From positions 34,281,501-34,345,500 of the forward strand of contig NC_134150.1 of NCBI RefSeq assembly GCF_033958435.1: DNA of 64,000 nucleotides, given 5' to 3'. Made by a program: the position numbers and the translations under genes. Source of the stretch: Carettochelys insculpta. Taxonomy: Eukaryota > Chordata > Testudines > Carettochelyidae. Of this stretch, positions 47,414 to 59,003 are shown piece after piece (within the stretch, counting starts at the first letter, position 1; each line of letters starts with the position of its first letter). A model generated the notes under the pieces. It was not told the DNA's origin, ran no database searches, and saw only the letters and a list, made by a program, of their open reading frames with translations.

Positions 47414-50270
47414 TAAGAAACTGGTGCCTATGGCATTTGGGCAATCTTGGACCACCAGAAAGACTGCTAGGCCCCCAGGTTGTATTGGGTGTGCATTCCT
47501 CTTGCTGTTCTAATTAATGTCAAGGGCTGTCCCCATGGTTAGTAAGTGGAAAAGGTGATTTACAGTCTGACCTGAGAATCCAACCTAACGACTTTTATGA
47601 AGATATCTCAGAGATAAATTTGGCCCACTCTTTTAAGCCAGGTTATTGATTTAAATGAGAACAGGCAGATTACTGGGGGTGGGGGGTGGCAAAGTGTAGA
47701 ACTCAAGGATGTATTTGATTTACTTTGTGTTTATTGAAAATTCTAGTTTAATGGAGAGGAAACCCTTATGGTGATATCAATATTACTTCTTACAAAAAAT
47801 CTGTAGAAACAGACAAGAAGGACAGTGGGAGAGGATGTAAGATGAGAATAAAAAGTAATTAACAGAATCCTCTTTGAATTTTTAAAATACACATTCAAAA
47901 ATGTGTTCATAGGTGCAAAATCACTGTGAATGCACACACAAATACTCAGTTAAGTGCATAACTAATATGTGCGTGTCTAATTGCTGTGATTGTATGGGCA
48001 AATCTGATAACAGAGAACAAGTTAGACATGTAAACAGCATACATTTGTATCTCTAAAGTACTATAATCATAGATCTGTTACCAAGAGCAGAATGCTCCTC
48101 TTCACAGGAAGAGCAAGAGAACAAAAACAAGGAGATGGGAATGCAAATCCTAAATTAAAATTAGAGATGAAGGAACACATTGCTTAACTAACAGATTCCA
48201 GGTTAAACCTGCCCAATTGGTAGTTAGAAAAACCTTATCTTGATGTGTAAACTCAAATTTGCAAAGAAAGAGCATTGACAAAAAGTAAATACAGACCTCA
48301 GAAAACACAGTGTGCTGATCAATGTACTCACCTCCTTTCACAGGCAACCCACACTCATATCAAACTGCAAACAGTCCCCCGCAAATAAATCTGGTGTCAC
48401 ACTTAAAACTAACATAGGAAAGTTAGGGTAATGTCTAACTGTATTAATAGCTTTATGTGGCTTTTATTTAATCCCATTACCCCCATTATGAAACAATTCT
48501 CTCTCTCTCTCTCTCTTTTTCTCTCTCTCCCTTCCACATCAGAGAGGGGACACAATAGCCTATAGGCCACTTGTTTAAATTCATGTGGCCCAGGGCTGGT
48601 CCTTTTTCCACCTCCCATGAGAGGGGGCCTGATTCCAGCTGACTGTCCCATATGAGCAGCATAGAGAATCACCAGTACCTTCCCTTTAATTTCCTCTCTT
48701 TGTTTTGAATAACTGACTCTAAAGAAAAATTCTATCAGCTCTGCTGTCATTCTCAGGACAAGCCCTGCTACATCCTGGTGGTATAACTGCCCACATTATA
48801 GCTATACAATGATAATGGACTGACTCTGCTAAGCAGGGACAGCCTTGCAATAATATATCAGGTTTACCCTTTTCTCTTATGCCTTCATGTCCCCTTATAC
48901 TGCAGCTAGAGTTCAGTGCAGTGAATGAGTCCACAATTATTCTGAATGTAAGGTTTGCAAGTTAATAGTGTCGTGCAGATGAATGATGCAAAAATATTTT
49001 GTGCTGTTAGATTACATTACAAAATACATGGCTGGGTAAAAAAAAGAAAGCCCAAGTCATCATTTCCCCAAGATTCATACCTTCATATTATAGTTAACTA
49101 AGACCTATGAATGATTATTAATACCCATGCTAATGTAAAGATTGATCTCTCTGATTGTTTTAACACAGCACACACCTTGGACGATGGTGTTTATTTCTTT
49201 TGTTTTGACTCCTCTATAAATAATTGGAAGAAGCCAGAATGAGATGTTCTTCCTATTATTTCACTCAAACGGCTTTGTCCAGTTTTACCTGATCTTTACT
49301 TTTAGATGGCAAAGCTCCCTGCCCCAGTGGTTAATATGCAGAACGAAGCTGCATATTAACTCTGCGTATTAATTCCATGACTTAATTCTGACTCAGTTTT
49401 ATAACAGTGTCAAAACAGACCAGGTAAATTGACCCTAAGGTGAGTTGTATTGATACTTCATAATTCCAAAAATAATGAAGTTTTATCTCACTCAATGAAA
49501 TTCATTTATTTTCATTAGTTGCAAATAACCAAAGACTGATCATTCTAAGTACATCACATCATACAGTAATTCCTTAACACTTAAATCATACACACACATC
49601 TTCATCATTATTGTGTACATTTACAACAGCAGAACTAACAGAGCTGTGGAAGGCTGCATAAAATATCTTGCTCAACCTTACACTAATTTTCAGGGCAAAT
49701 GGTCACAAAAAGCAAGTATAAAACTTTCCACAAGTTTTCAAGTGAGCAAGTTTAGCACAAACAGATTTACAAGGGAATGCTAAATCTACATAAACATGCA
49801 TGCATGAAAATTTAGCCTTCCTTTTCTTTAACTGTTTGAATATGTGAGCTTTTTCCAAGTGCATCTTAATAGTTTGTACAATTCAATTGCAGGAATGTTC
49901 ATGGAAAGTTAACACAAAGGGAGCGCAGACATGGCCTATGCAAAGGAATTTAGAAATCTGAATCAATATTCACATACTTAATACTATTTGTCCAGGTCTG
50001 AGTGTTAAAATTACAAGTCACTGTTAAGCTCTTTGACTCCTGGCCTTGCTTACAGGATAGAGGGCTCTGTATTGCAAAGCATATGATCTCTGGGTTGATG
50101 CAGCCAGTTTGCAAAGAACCAGTCTACAACAAGGTGGAGTGAAGTGTGCTTCTCTGACTAAGAAAGCAGCCAGTTTTCTCTCTGTGTGTTTTTGGTTCAT
50201 GTGTGTTAAGGTTATGGATTAGGAAATTATGTTGTTGCAACTTTCCATTAAGAGTATGTCATGTTTTGAT
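47414..50270. other. unique sequence
   Basis: Apart from the CT microsatellite at 48498 I see no repeat and no exon-like frame. Confidence 0.45.
48498..48530. repeat. CT-rich microsatellite
   Basis: A run of TC dinucleotides broken once by T residues. Simple repeat only. Confidence 0.9.
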
Positions 50271-50277
50271 CTAATTT

Positions 50278-50844
50278 AGGGTATGTGTATGAAGCAGTCT
50301 TACTCAGAAATAAGCTATTCTAGAATAGCTTATTTTGAAAAAATGCTGCTATACACAAAAATCCATTTTGAAATAGCACTTAGCTATTTCAAAATACATC
50401 TTCTGCACACAGAGCACCTATTTTGAAATAGACGTTATTCCACGGCTATGTCTACATTAGCCCCCTCCATTTGGAAGGGGCATGGTAATGAGCAAGGTAG
50501 GAAGATGCTACTAAGGCGCTGCCATGAATATTCCTATATGGTTTTAGGAATAAGGGGCTTTCGAAGTCCAGGGGTCCTTTCAAAAGGCCCCCATCTACAC
50601 GGGCAGTGCACAATTCGAAAGCGATGTTTTCGAATTGCGCATGGCTGCCATTATGCTAATGAGGCGCTGCATATTCATGGCAGTGCCTCATTAGGATCTT
50701 CCCAACTCGCTCATTTCCATGCCCCTTCCAAAAGGAGGGGGCTAGTGTAGACACAGCCCTCATAGATTAAGGTTTACCTATGTCAAAATTAGGCAACCAC
50801 TATTTCAAAATTAATTTTGAACTAACTTTGCTGTGTAGACCTAC
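50278..50844. mobile_element. outer foldback element (AGGGTATGTG ends), interrupted
   Basis: Left AGGGTATGTGTATGAAGCAG and right GCTGTGTAGACCTACT are loosely complementary. The flank CTAATTT occurs on both sides (50271-50277, 50846-50852). The left arm carries AATAGCTTATTTT and TATTTTGAAATAG motifs. It is split by the inner element at 50444-50758. Confidence 0.6.
50444..50758. mobile_element. inner GGCTAYGTCTACAC foldback element (CCCCTTCCAAAAGG type)
   Basis: Starts GGCTATGTCTACATTAGCCC and ends GGGCTAGTGTAGACACAGCC. The arms are complementary over about 80-110 bp, including GCCCCTTCCAAAAGGAGG and AATGAGGCGCTGC. Flanks are CAC and CTC, so the target duplication is imperfect. A 100-codon frame spanning it is palindrome-derived. 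Confidence 0.85.
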
Positions 50845-50852
50845 TCTAATTT

Positions 50853-52639
50853 TTCTGTATGCCGTGAACATAACAAAAAACTGGCTAAATATCAATATGG
50901 AGTTACTTTCTGGATTATTTTAATAATGATTTTAAGTAATATAAATATGCAGAAACACTGTCCAGCTCTAGTGGTGATCTCAGTGATCTCAGAGATTGTA
51001 ATATCTTGAAAATCCATTGAGTTTTTAAAAATGAGGAACAGTTGCCAAAAGCTGATTTTTAATACAAGTTGCTATTACACTCATGTTGTAATTCAAGAAC
51101 TTCAATAAAAAGGTTGCATGTTTTTGGTTTCCTTTCACATATGGAACACTCCATCAACCAAATGGATGCATCCTCTGCAAAGCACAGCCTTTCAAATGTC
51201 TGGCATCATGTAATAAGAGGATATTGAATAGAATGAAAGTGAATATTAGCCAGGCATATAAGTGAGCTCTCATATGTCAGGCATAAAGTCAAAATTGCAC
51301 TTACAGTGTAGTTTGTTACATCTTAGGAAAGAAATCCCAACTGGATTCTGTCATTGACACTTAACTGACAATTTTCATATTTAATACTAGAAATTATGGC
51401 ACAGAGTAATCAAATAATGAGACGGCTTTCAAGAAATTCAGAAGAAATGCACATATGCAATATTACAGACCACACTTTGCAATGTGCTTTTCAGAAAATA
51501 CAGCTGTCATCTCCCCTAAAATATCATGGAGAAGACAGATTGAAAAACCAAATGGACTGATTTACACCCTCTTACAGCTCTGCTACCCCCCTTTCCGTTC
51601 TAACTCCATAACACTAAGTCTGGTGCATCTCATCCATGAAGGCTTGCTACACATACAGACTAAAAGTAAGTATGATATAAAAACACTGCAATGCATTCTG
51701 AAAAGGCATCAGTCTGTACTGTACTGAAAAAAACGTCCATTTTTTTCCCGTTTACAAATGCTGCTATCCATCAAACCAGTTCAGCCCATTTAGATGATGA
51801 ACAGAGGAAGGGAGGGAGACTGTAGCATGAGATGGCAGCTGCTGAAACAGCCACTGCTGTTTTGAGCTGCATGCAGAAAAGCATCATGTCACAAGAGAGT
51901 TCATAGCTTCTCTTTTCCACGTGTCCAATATACCTTCCGTTTGACACTTGTGGCAAACTGGGCACCGCAGTGTGGCAAAACACAGCTCCTTTGTGCCACA
52001 TTCATGGAGCACTCTCCACCCATTCTGCACACGTCCCACCACTTGGTGGGACAAGCACACGGTCGCAGTGGCTTCTCCTGTGGCCCTGGCATCTGTGCCG
52101 CCATGGGCCCACACAGGGGCAGCTCCAGCCATGACAGCGGATCTGGTGAGCCAGCAGCAATTTGTGTGGGGTGGTCCTATTAATTTATAATGATTAGTTG
52201 ATAAAAAAGGCTCTAGTCTTGCAACCTGAACCTTCATAGGCAGACCCCAGTGTCCACCACAATCCCACATGGATAAGAATATACAATCAAGGTGAAAGTG
52301 ATTTACCTCAATAGTAATGTTTGTGCCCCGATCCTGCAACTGTTAGCACATCAGCAGACAGTTGGCTTTAATAGGGCTCTGAATGAGTTCAGCAATCAGC
52401 AGTATCAGAACCTGTGTTAATAGCTCTGTTTCTGATCGTGACGTCTAGCAGTTGTAACATTGGGGCTTGAGGGAAGAGCCTTTTATGTGGAGATGTTAGC
52501 TCTGGCTTCTATAAAGCAAACATTCGTCCTTTACTACTTACCAAATACCATGTGACTTCCTATTTATGTATAGTATTTTCCTCACACTGGGGTACTACAG
52601 CCTCACACTGGAGAACTACAACATTGGGGTGTATACTCA
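50853..52639. other. unique sequence, no gene recognised
   Basis: The patch 51880-52190 is GC-richer with overlapping frames on both strands (up to 151 codons, -). No domain or splice support. Confidence 0.4.
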
Positions 52640-54830
52640 GGGTGGCAGATTGAGGAAGCCCTCCATGGAGTGATCTCGAGGGGTTGTACGGAATAAGGTG
52701 CCATAGGCCAACAGTACCTTGGAGAAGGGAAACTCTAATTCCAAACAGGGCAGACTGAGCTTGCTAAGCCTTTTTAGGTGCATCAATCTAGGAGAAGGAA
52801 ACTCTGATCTCACATCTGCACTCTCTCCCTCCAGTGCACATCACAATTCTTGTGCCTGTGCACAATGGTCCATGTGAGAAGAGAGGGTGGGGTTGGAACT
52901 CACAGGCCATCCTCACTTGAATCCATTCATATGTGAAGGTAATGTGAAGGTATCTCTCTTGATGCTAAAGATTTAACTCTTGATGAAAGTCCTATGCTGA
53001 TGGGCAAGTGATGCTGGATGCAGGTGGAGGATACCACTGGAAGCCTTTAGTCACAAACCTGCACATAGGTGGCCCAGGCGTGATGGTCATGTGTCTGCTG
53101 AACGGAAATAACAGCAGCTCCTGTATCCTGCCTAGGTGTCAAAGCAGCCCTATTTAGGGACAGCGCTGCTTTCTTTGAAAGACGACGGGGAGAGAATACA
53201 ATCCCTAAACACAACTTGTTCCAATCGCTCCTTATCAGTTAACTGCAACTGAATGGCTATCCAATTTTTGTGGTCACAAGAATAAAGCAACAACTAAACA
53301 GAAAATATGCTTTGCATCCTGGAATTATGATGATTGGCATGAATGCAGGACAGCAATCATTGGTAGAGAACTTGCATGTTATAAAATTGATTTTGCAGGA
53401 TTAAGCAAAACACATTTTTCTGGTATCAGCCAGTTCAAAGAGGTTGGAGGCTATTGAGATTACTGTGTGGGTTACTCTGAGGGTCATCCAAGGCAAGCCA
53501 GAGTTGGCTTCACCATCAGGATACCACTAGTCCTCCAGCTTGAATCCAAGCCACATGCCATCAGTCCTCACCTTATGACTGCGAAGCTTAGACAGAAGCA
53601 GGGACAATACTTTGTACTTGTTAGCATATTTGCACTGGTGCAAATGATGAAAAGGAGGCTTTTTATGGTAGCCTGAGTTCAGTGATCTCTTCAGTGGCTT
53701 TTTAACCCAAGTTATGTATACTCAGCGATTTTAATCCTAGAGTTGGTCAGACTACACCACATGGCCAAAGGTGCTTGGACATCATGGCATTGGAAGTGAG
53801 AATTCAAATGGCACTCTTCTTCAAACCTGTGTGCAGCATGAGCTTGTTATTGCAAGCACATTCTTCTAACAGGTGAACAAACACAAAACAACTTGGATGC
53901 ACCTTCGGTCTAAGCATTGGTATATGGTTGACTACTTGGCCTTACTTTGATCAAAGATAGTGCTAAAATCCATGACCACTGACCTGAACACTTTCACAAA
54001 CCCCACTTCATCACAAAACGAAGAGCTCCTCCTGATGTCAAGTTGACTCATGCAATGCATGGCATTGGCTCCTGGTCTGACCACTACATGGTACAACAGT
54101 GTTGTCTCCTCAAACTTTTGTCCAACAAAATGTCATCATTCTGCCGTATGATGAGAAAAGCTGGATGTAGGTAAACTTGCAATAGCTGAGACACAAGCAC
54201 TGTTTCAACACAGTCTTGACACTTCCTTAGTCACCAGCAATAAAGGTCCAGAATGGTCACCTGCTATTGAGGATGATTGGATTAACATCAAAGAAACAAC
54301 ATACAGAACTGCTGTCAAGATCATTGGTTTCCAAAAACAGGCATAAGGACAGGTTTGATGAAAAGGACAGGGATGCCTAAGCTCTTCTTGATAAGATGCA
54401 TGTGACACACCTGGCTTGGATCAGTGATAAAGAGAATGACTCGAGGAAACTGGCATATATTTTTGAGCCAAGCAGGAGGCACAAGTCACATTACGGCAAA
54501 TCAAAGAGGACTGTTGAAACTATCAAGTAGTTAAAACTCCAAGATGTGGTTAATTTACATGATCCTAAAGCATCCTATGACAAGCTGAAGGTATTCTATG
54601 GGCCACGCATTGCTGTACACCAGTGTGCTCTGCTGATGGCCTTACTTTGATCATAGATAGTGCTAAAATCCTTGACTGCTGAGACGAACATTTTCACAAA
54701 AGTATTGAACCAGACCTCAACTTTAGACAACAGCATTCTTGACGAGATTCCTCAGTGAGCTATTGTAAATGAAGTCCTCAACTGAAACTATAAAGGGCGC
54801 GATCCATAGTCCACGCAGACTGAAGGATGC

Positions 54831-54847
54831 CTACTACTACTACTACT
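54831..54847. repeat. TAC trinucleotide repeat
   Basis: Six CTA/TAC-type units in a row inside the decayed LINE; absent from the coding pattern of related elements, so probably a later expansion. Confidence 0.85.
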
Positions 54848-55093
54848 GATTTGTAGCTGATCATGCCACTAACTCCTGATGAGGTACCACATGAAATCTG
54901 GAAAGCCACTTGGCACTATGCAATTCCATCAGAAATTTATAAAGCTGCTGATGGCCACTTGATGTACCATCTTACCCATTTGGGAGAAGGAGCTGGTCCC
55001 TCAGGACTTCAAAGATGCCTTGGTTATACAAATATACAAGGGTAAAGTGACCATGTGTTGTGATGAGCATCAGGGCATCTCTCTGCTCTCTAT

Positions 55094-56517
55094 AGCTGTG
55101 TCTACAGCTGCGTCTACACGTGCACGCTACTTCGAAGTAGCGGCACCAACTTCGAAATAGCGCCCGTCGTGTCTACACGCATCGGGCGCTATTTCGAAGT
55201 TAACTTCGACGTTAGGCGGCGAGACGTCGAAGTCGTTAACCTCATGAGGAGATAGGAATAGCGCCCTACTTCGACGTTCAACGTCGAAGTAGGGACCGTG
55301 TAGACGATCCGCGTCCCGCAACGTCGAAATTGCTGGGTCCTCCATGGTGGCCATCAGCTGGGGGGTTGAGAGATGCTCTCTGTCCAGCCCCTGCGGGGCT
55401 CTATGGTCACCGTGGGCAGCAGCCCTTAGCCCAGGGCTTCTGGCTGCTTCTGCGGCAGCTGGGGATCTATGCTGCAGGCACGGGGTCTGCAACCAGTTGT
55501 CAGCTCTGTGTATCTTGTGTTGTTTAGTGCAACTGTGTCTGGGAGGGGCCCTTTAAGGGAGCGGCTGGCTGTTGAGTCCGCCCTGTGACCCTGTCTGCAG
55601 CTGTGCCTGGCATCCCTATTTCGATGTGTGCTACTTTGACGTGTAGACGTTCCCTCGCTGCGCCTATTTCGATGTTGGGCTGAGCAACGTCGAAGTTGAA
55701 CATCGACGTTGCTGGCCCTGGAGGACGTGTAGACGTTATTCATCGAAATAGACTATTTCGATTTCGCAACATCGAAATAAGCTATTTCGATGTTGGCTGC
55801 ACGTGTAGACGTAGCCTACATGTGCACGCTACTTCGAAGTAGCGGCACTAACTTCGAAATAGCGCCTGTCGTGGCTACACGCGTCGGGTGCTATTTCGAA
55901 GTTAACTTCGACGTTAGGCGGCGAGACGTCGAAGTAGCTAACCTCATGAGGGGATCGGAATAGTGCCCTACTTCGACGTTCAACGTCGAAGTAGGGACCG
56001 TGTAGACGATCCGCGTCCCACAACGTCGAAATTGCTGGGTCCTCCATGGCGGCCATCAGCTGGGGGGCTGAGAGATGCTCTCTCTCCAGCCCCTGAGGGC
56101 TCTATGGTCACCGTGGGCAGCAGCCCTTAGCCCAGGGCTTCTGGCTGCTGCTGCCGCAGCTGGGGATCCATGCTGCAGGCACAGGGTCTGCAACCAGTTG
56201 TCGGCTCTGTGGAGCTTGTGTTGTTTAGTGCAACTGTGTCTGGGAGGGGCCCTTTAAGGGAGCGGCTTGCTGTTGAGTCCGCCCTGTGACCCTGTCTGCA
56301 GCTGTGCCTGGCACCCTTATTTTGATGCGTGCTACTTTGGCGTGTAGACGTACCCTCGCAGCGCCTATTTCGATGTGGTGCCGCGCAACGTCAAAGTTGA
56401 ACATTGACGCTGCCAGCCCTGGAGGACGTGTAGACGTTATTCATCGAAATAGCCTATTTCGATGTTGCTACATCGAAATAAGCTATTTCGATGTTGGCTT
56501 CACGTGTAGACATAGCT
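55094..56517 (-). mobile_element. foldback element copy C (TCGAAATA type), inserted in the LINE
   Basis: Inverted relative to copy A. It begins AGCTGTGTCTAC at 55094 and ends TTCACGTGTAGACATAGCT at 56517, with target duplication TAT (55091-55093, 56518-56520). Removing it restores the LINE frame across ISLLSIAGKIL. After 12 bp it is interrupted by copy B (55106-55816). Its own body resumes at 55820. The open frame shared with A and B is reduced here to 75 codons (55829-56056, -). Confidence 0.88.
55106..55816 (-). mobile_element. foldback element copy B, nested inside copy C
   Basis: Begins AGCTGCGTCTACACGTGC and ends GCACGTGTAGACGTAGCC, with target duplication TAC (55103-55105, 55817-55819) that lies within the terminal GTCTAC of copy C. 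It shares its whole length with copy A in the opposite orientation. It holds a 121-codon open frame (55127-55492, -) ending at the element terminus. Confidence 0.88.
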
Positions 56518-58089
56518 TATAGCTGGTAAGATCCTGGCCCACATCCTTTACAACTGGCTTTCACTTCCTGTGTTCAAAAATGGCATCATTCCTGAAAGCC
56601 AGTGCAGATTTCATTCTGGCCAAGGAAATGCCAATTTGATATTTGTAGCCAGACAGATACAACAGAAATGTAGAGAGCAACAAACTGGGCCTAATGTGAT
56701 CTTCATTAACTTGACCAAGTTGTTCGACACAGTCAACAAAAACTGACTCTGGAAAATATTTGGGTGAATTGGCTGTCCTGAAAAATGTATCAACACTCTT
56801 TGGTCTTTTCATCATGGCAGGCTTGGTCACATCCTAACCAATGGAGAGACATCATCACTTTTGAAATGCCAAATGGTACAAAGCAAGGGTGTGTCCTTAC
56901 TCATCTCCTGTTCAACATCTACTTCTTAATGATGCTGTTAGTTATACTTTTAAGGACTGCCGATTGGGCATACCTATTCAATTCTGAACAGATGGAAGTA
57001 TTTTCAATCTCCAGAGACTCCAGTATTGTACTAAAGTGGTTACTACTGCTATCCGTGACCTTCTTTTTGCTGATGACTGTGCATTGTTGGCTCATTCAGT
57101 GAAGGATGCACAGGAGCTTTTTGATCTCTTTGTTATTTCTGCTCACCACTTTGAACTCACAGTGAGCCTCAAAAAGACAGAAGTTATGTCTCAGCCTGTT
57201 TGGAAAGAGCCCAGCACTCCAGTGATCACTGCTGCTGGTACAGTGCTTAAGGCTGTTGACAAGCTCTGCTACCTCGGGAGTGTACTGTCGTCTAGTACAA
57301 ATATGGATCATGATGTATCTGCTCAATTAGCCAAAGCCAACGCTGCCTTTGGAAAACTGATCAAATGCCAATGGAATGACCATGGTATTAAACTCCATAC
57401 CAAGGTAGCATTTTATCAGGCAGTTGTCCTGAATGTCCTGCTGTATGGCTCAGAGTCATGGACAATATATCACCGCCATATTTTGAAATTTGATCAGTTC
57501 TATATGCTCTGTCTGAGAAAGGTCACCCATGTGAATTGGTGGGACAAAACTCCTAACATGGAGGTACTTAAGCATGTGGTGTCATGGGCATAGAAGCAAT
57601 GCTTATGAACAGACAGTTTCACTGGATTGGTCATGTTATTGGTCATGTTATGAGGATGGATGATACACAGATACCAAAGATGGTCTTCTATAGCCAGCTT
57701 TCTCATGAAAAGTGCCCTATTGGTGGTCAGTATAAGCGCTATAAAGACACCTTAAAGGCCAATGTGAAGTCATGTGGTGCATCTCCCAATCATGTGGAAA
57801 CTCTAGTGCAGGACAAATTGTCCTGGAGGCAAACTACAATCCAGGTTCTTAACCGCTTTGAGAGTCAGCATATCCAGGCACTACAGGAAAAGCATAGGAT
57901 CCAAAAAGAACGTACAATGCTAGCAGTTGGCGGTTTTTTATGTGACATCAGTAATTGGCTCTACTGATCAGGGATTGGTTTAATCACTCACCAACAGTGT
58001 CATAGAAGATGAGATCTGTCAATCAACAGTTGAGTTCTAGAAGATAGTATTTTGAACTATTCTGTCATGATTTGTAATGGAATACAATA

Positions 58090-58530
58090 GCCTTATATGT
58101 GCAAAGATGAAATTGTGGGTCTTCAACACAAATGTGAAGAGTGTGCTCTTGTACGAATGTGAGACCTGTGCATACTAAAAAGTCTTCAAATCACAAGCTA
58201 CAGACATTCATAAATAGATGCCTGAGGTACATTCTTTCCATCAAATGGCAAGACTGTGTCACTAATGAGGAGCTTTGGAACAGAGCAGCGCAAGAACCAC
58301 TTGATGTTCAAATCAAGAGAAGAAAGTGGGGATGGCTAGGACACACTCTCTGAAAACCATCATTCAGCATAGTCTGTCAAGCTTTCAAATGGAACCCATG
58401 AGTAAAACACAAAAGAGGAAGACCTCGGACAACGAGGAGATCTACTGAGTTTGAAGGACAACTGGGATACTCCTGGAGTCAGCTAGCAGTTTTGTCCAAG
58501 AGTATTCAGAGTAAGGGTTTCGGTCAAGTT
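58090..58530 (+). mobile_element. second LINE fragment, C-terminal RT region
   Basis: 58141-58353 reads LQTFINRCLRYILSIKWQD, TNEELWNRAAQEPLDVQIKR and RKWGWLGHTL, a typical C-terminal pattern of non-LTR retrotransposon RT proteins. HKRGRPRTT follows in a broken frame. It differs from the end of the preceding LINE, so it is a separate insertion. The 3' end is near the GTCAAGTTAAGTCAAG phrase. Confidence 0.65.
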
Positions 58531-58789
58531 AAGTCAAGTCACAACAGCCTTTTTATTGTAATTCCCCTTTTGTTCCCGGAAAATCACTTGTTCATGTAAA
58601 GCCACCCATGTCCACTACCCTTTGCTGATGTAACATGTTTTGTAAATATTTCTAATTGAGTGTATGACAGATATATTTGATTCTCATTAAGCAGAAATTA
58701 CTCATGGGCAAAGCTCTAAAGAGCCCGAGTTTGGATTTAATTTATGTAAATTAACAAAGAGAAGAAAGAGTGGATATTTTGGGAGCAGA

Positions 58790-59003
58790 TAGGAATAAGG
58801 GGACTTCGAAGTAGCCAGGGTCCTTTCAAAAAGGAGCCCTGTCTGGATGAGCTGCGCAGCGGCGAGCCGCATCAATTTCGAAGTGCCGTGACCGCCCGCA
58901 TGCAAATGAGGTGCTGAATATGTATTTCAGCACTTTATTAGTAAACTTCGAAATGGTCATTTGCATGGCCATTTCGAAGTTTTTGGCTAGTGTACACATG
59001 GCC
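58790..59003. mobile_element. truncated GGCTAYGTCTACAC foldback element (TTCGAAG type)
   Basis: The right arm ends TTTTTGGCTAGTGTACACATGGCC at 59003. It contains ATGCAAATGAGGTGCTGAAT and an inverted AACTTCGAAATG/CATTTCGAAGTT pair. The left terminus is missing; sequence starting AATAAGGGGACTTCGAAG matches the interior of 50444-50758. Confidence 0.6.

Larger units (their letters stand above)
52640..58000 (+). mobile_element. decayed endonuclease-RT LINE, split by nested foldback elements
   Basis: From about 53290 an AP-endonuclease-like region reads in broken frames (RELACYKIDFAGLSKTHF; PHAISPHLMTAKL; KTTWMHLRSKHW). RT follows with SEIYKAADG at 54920, ISLLSIAGKILAHILYNW across the insertion at 55091/56520, ESQCRFHSGQGNANLIFVAR near 56600 and LLFADDCALLAHS at 57060. 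The C-terminal region (57036-57593, then 57584-57967) has YGSESWTIYHRH and GHVMRMDDTQIPK, a tail typical of several non-LTR clades. It contains many stops and frameshifts, including one near 57588. The clade (RTE-like or other) is not resolved. 52640-53290 is probably its 5' part, with low certainty. Confidence 0.78.
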
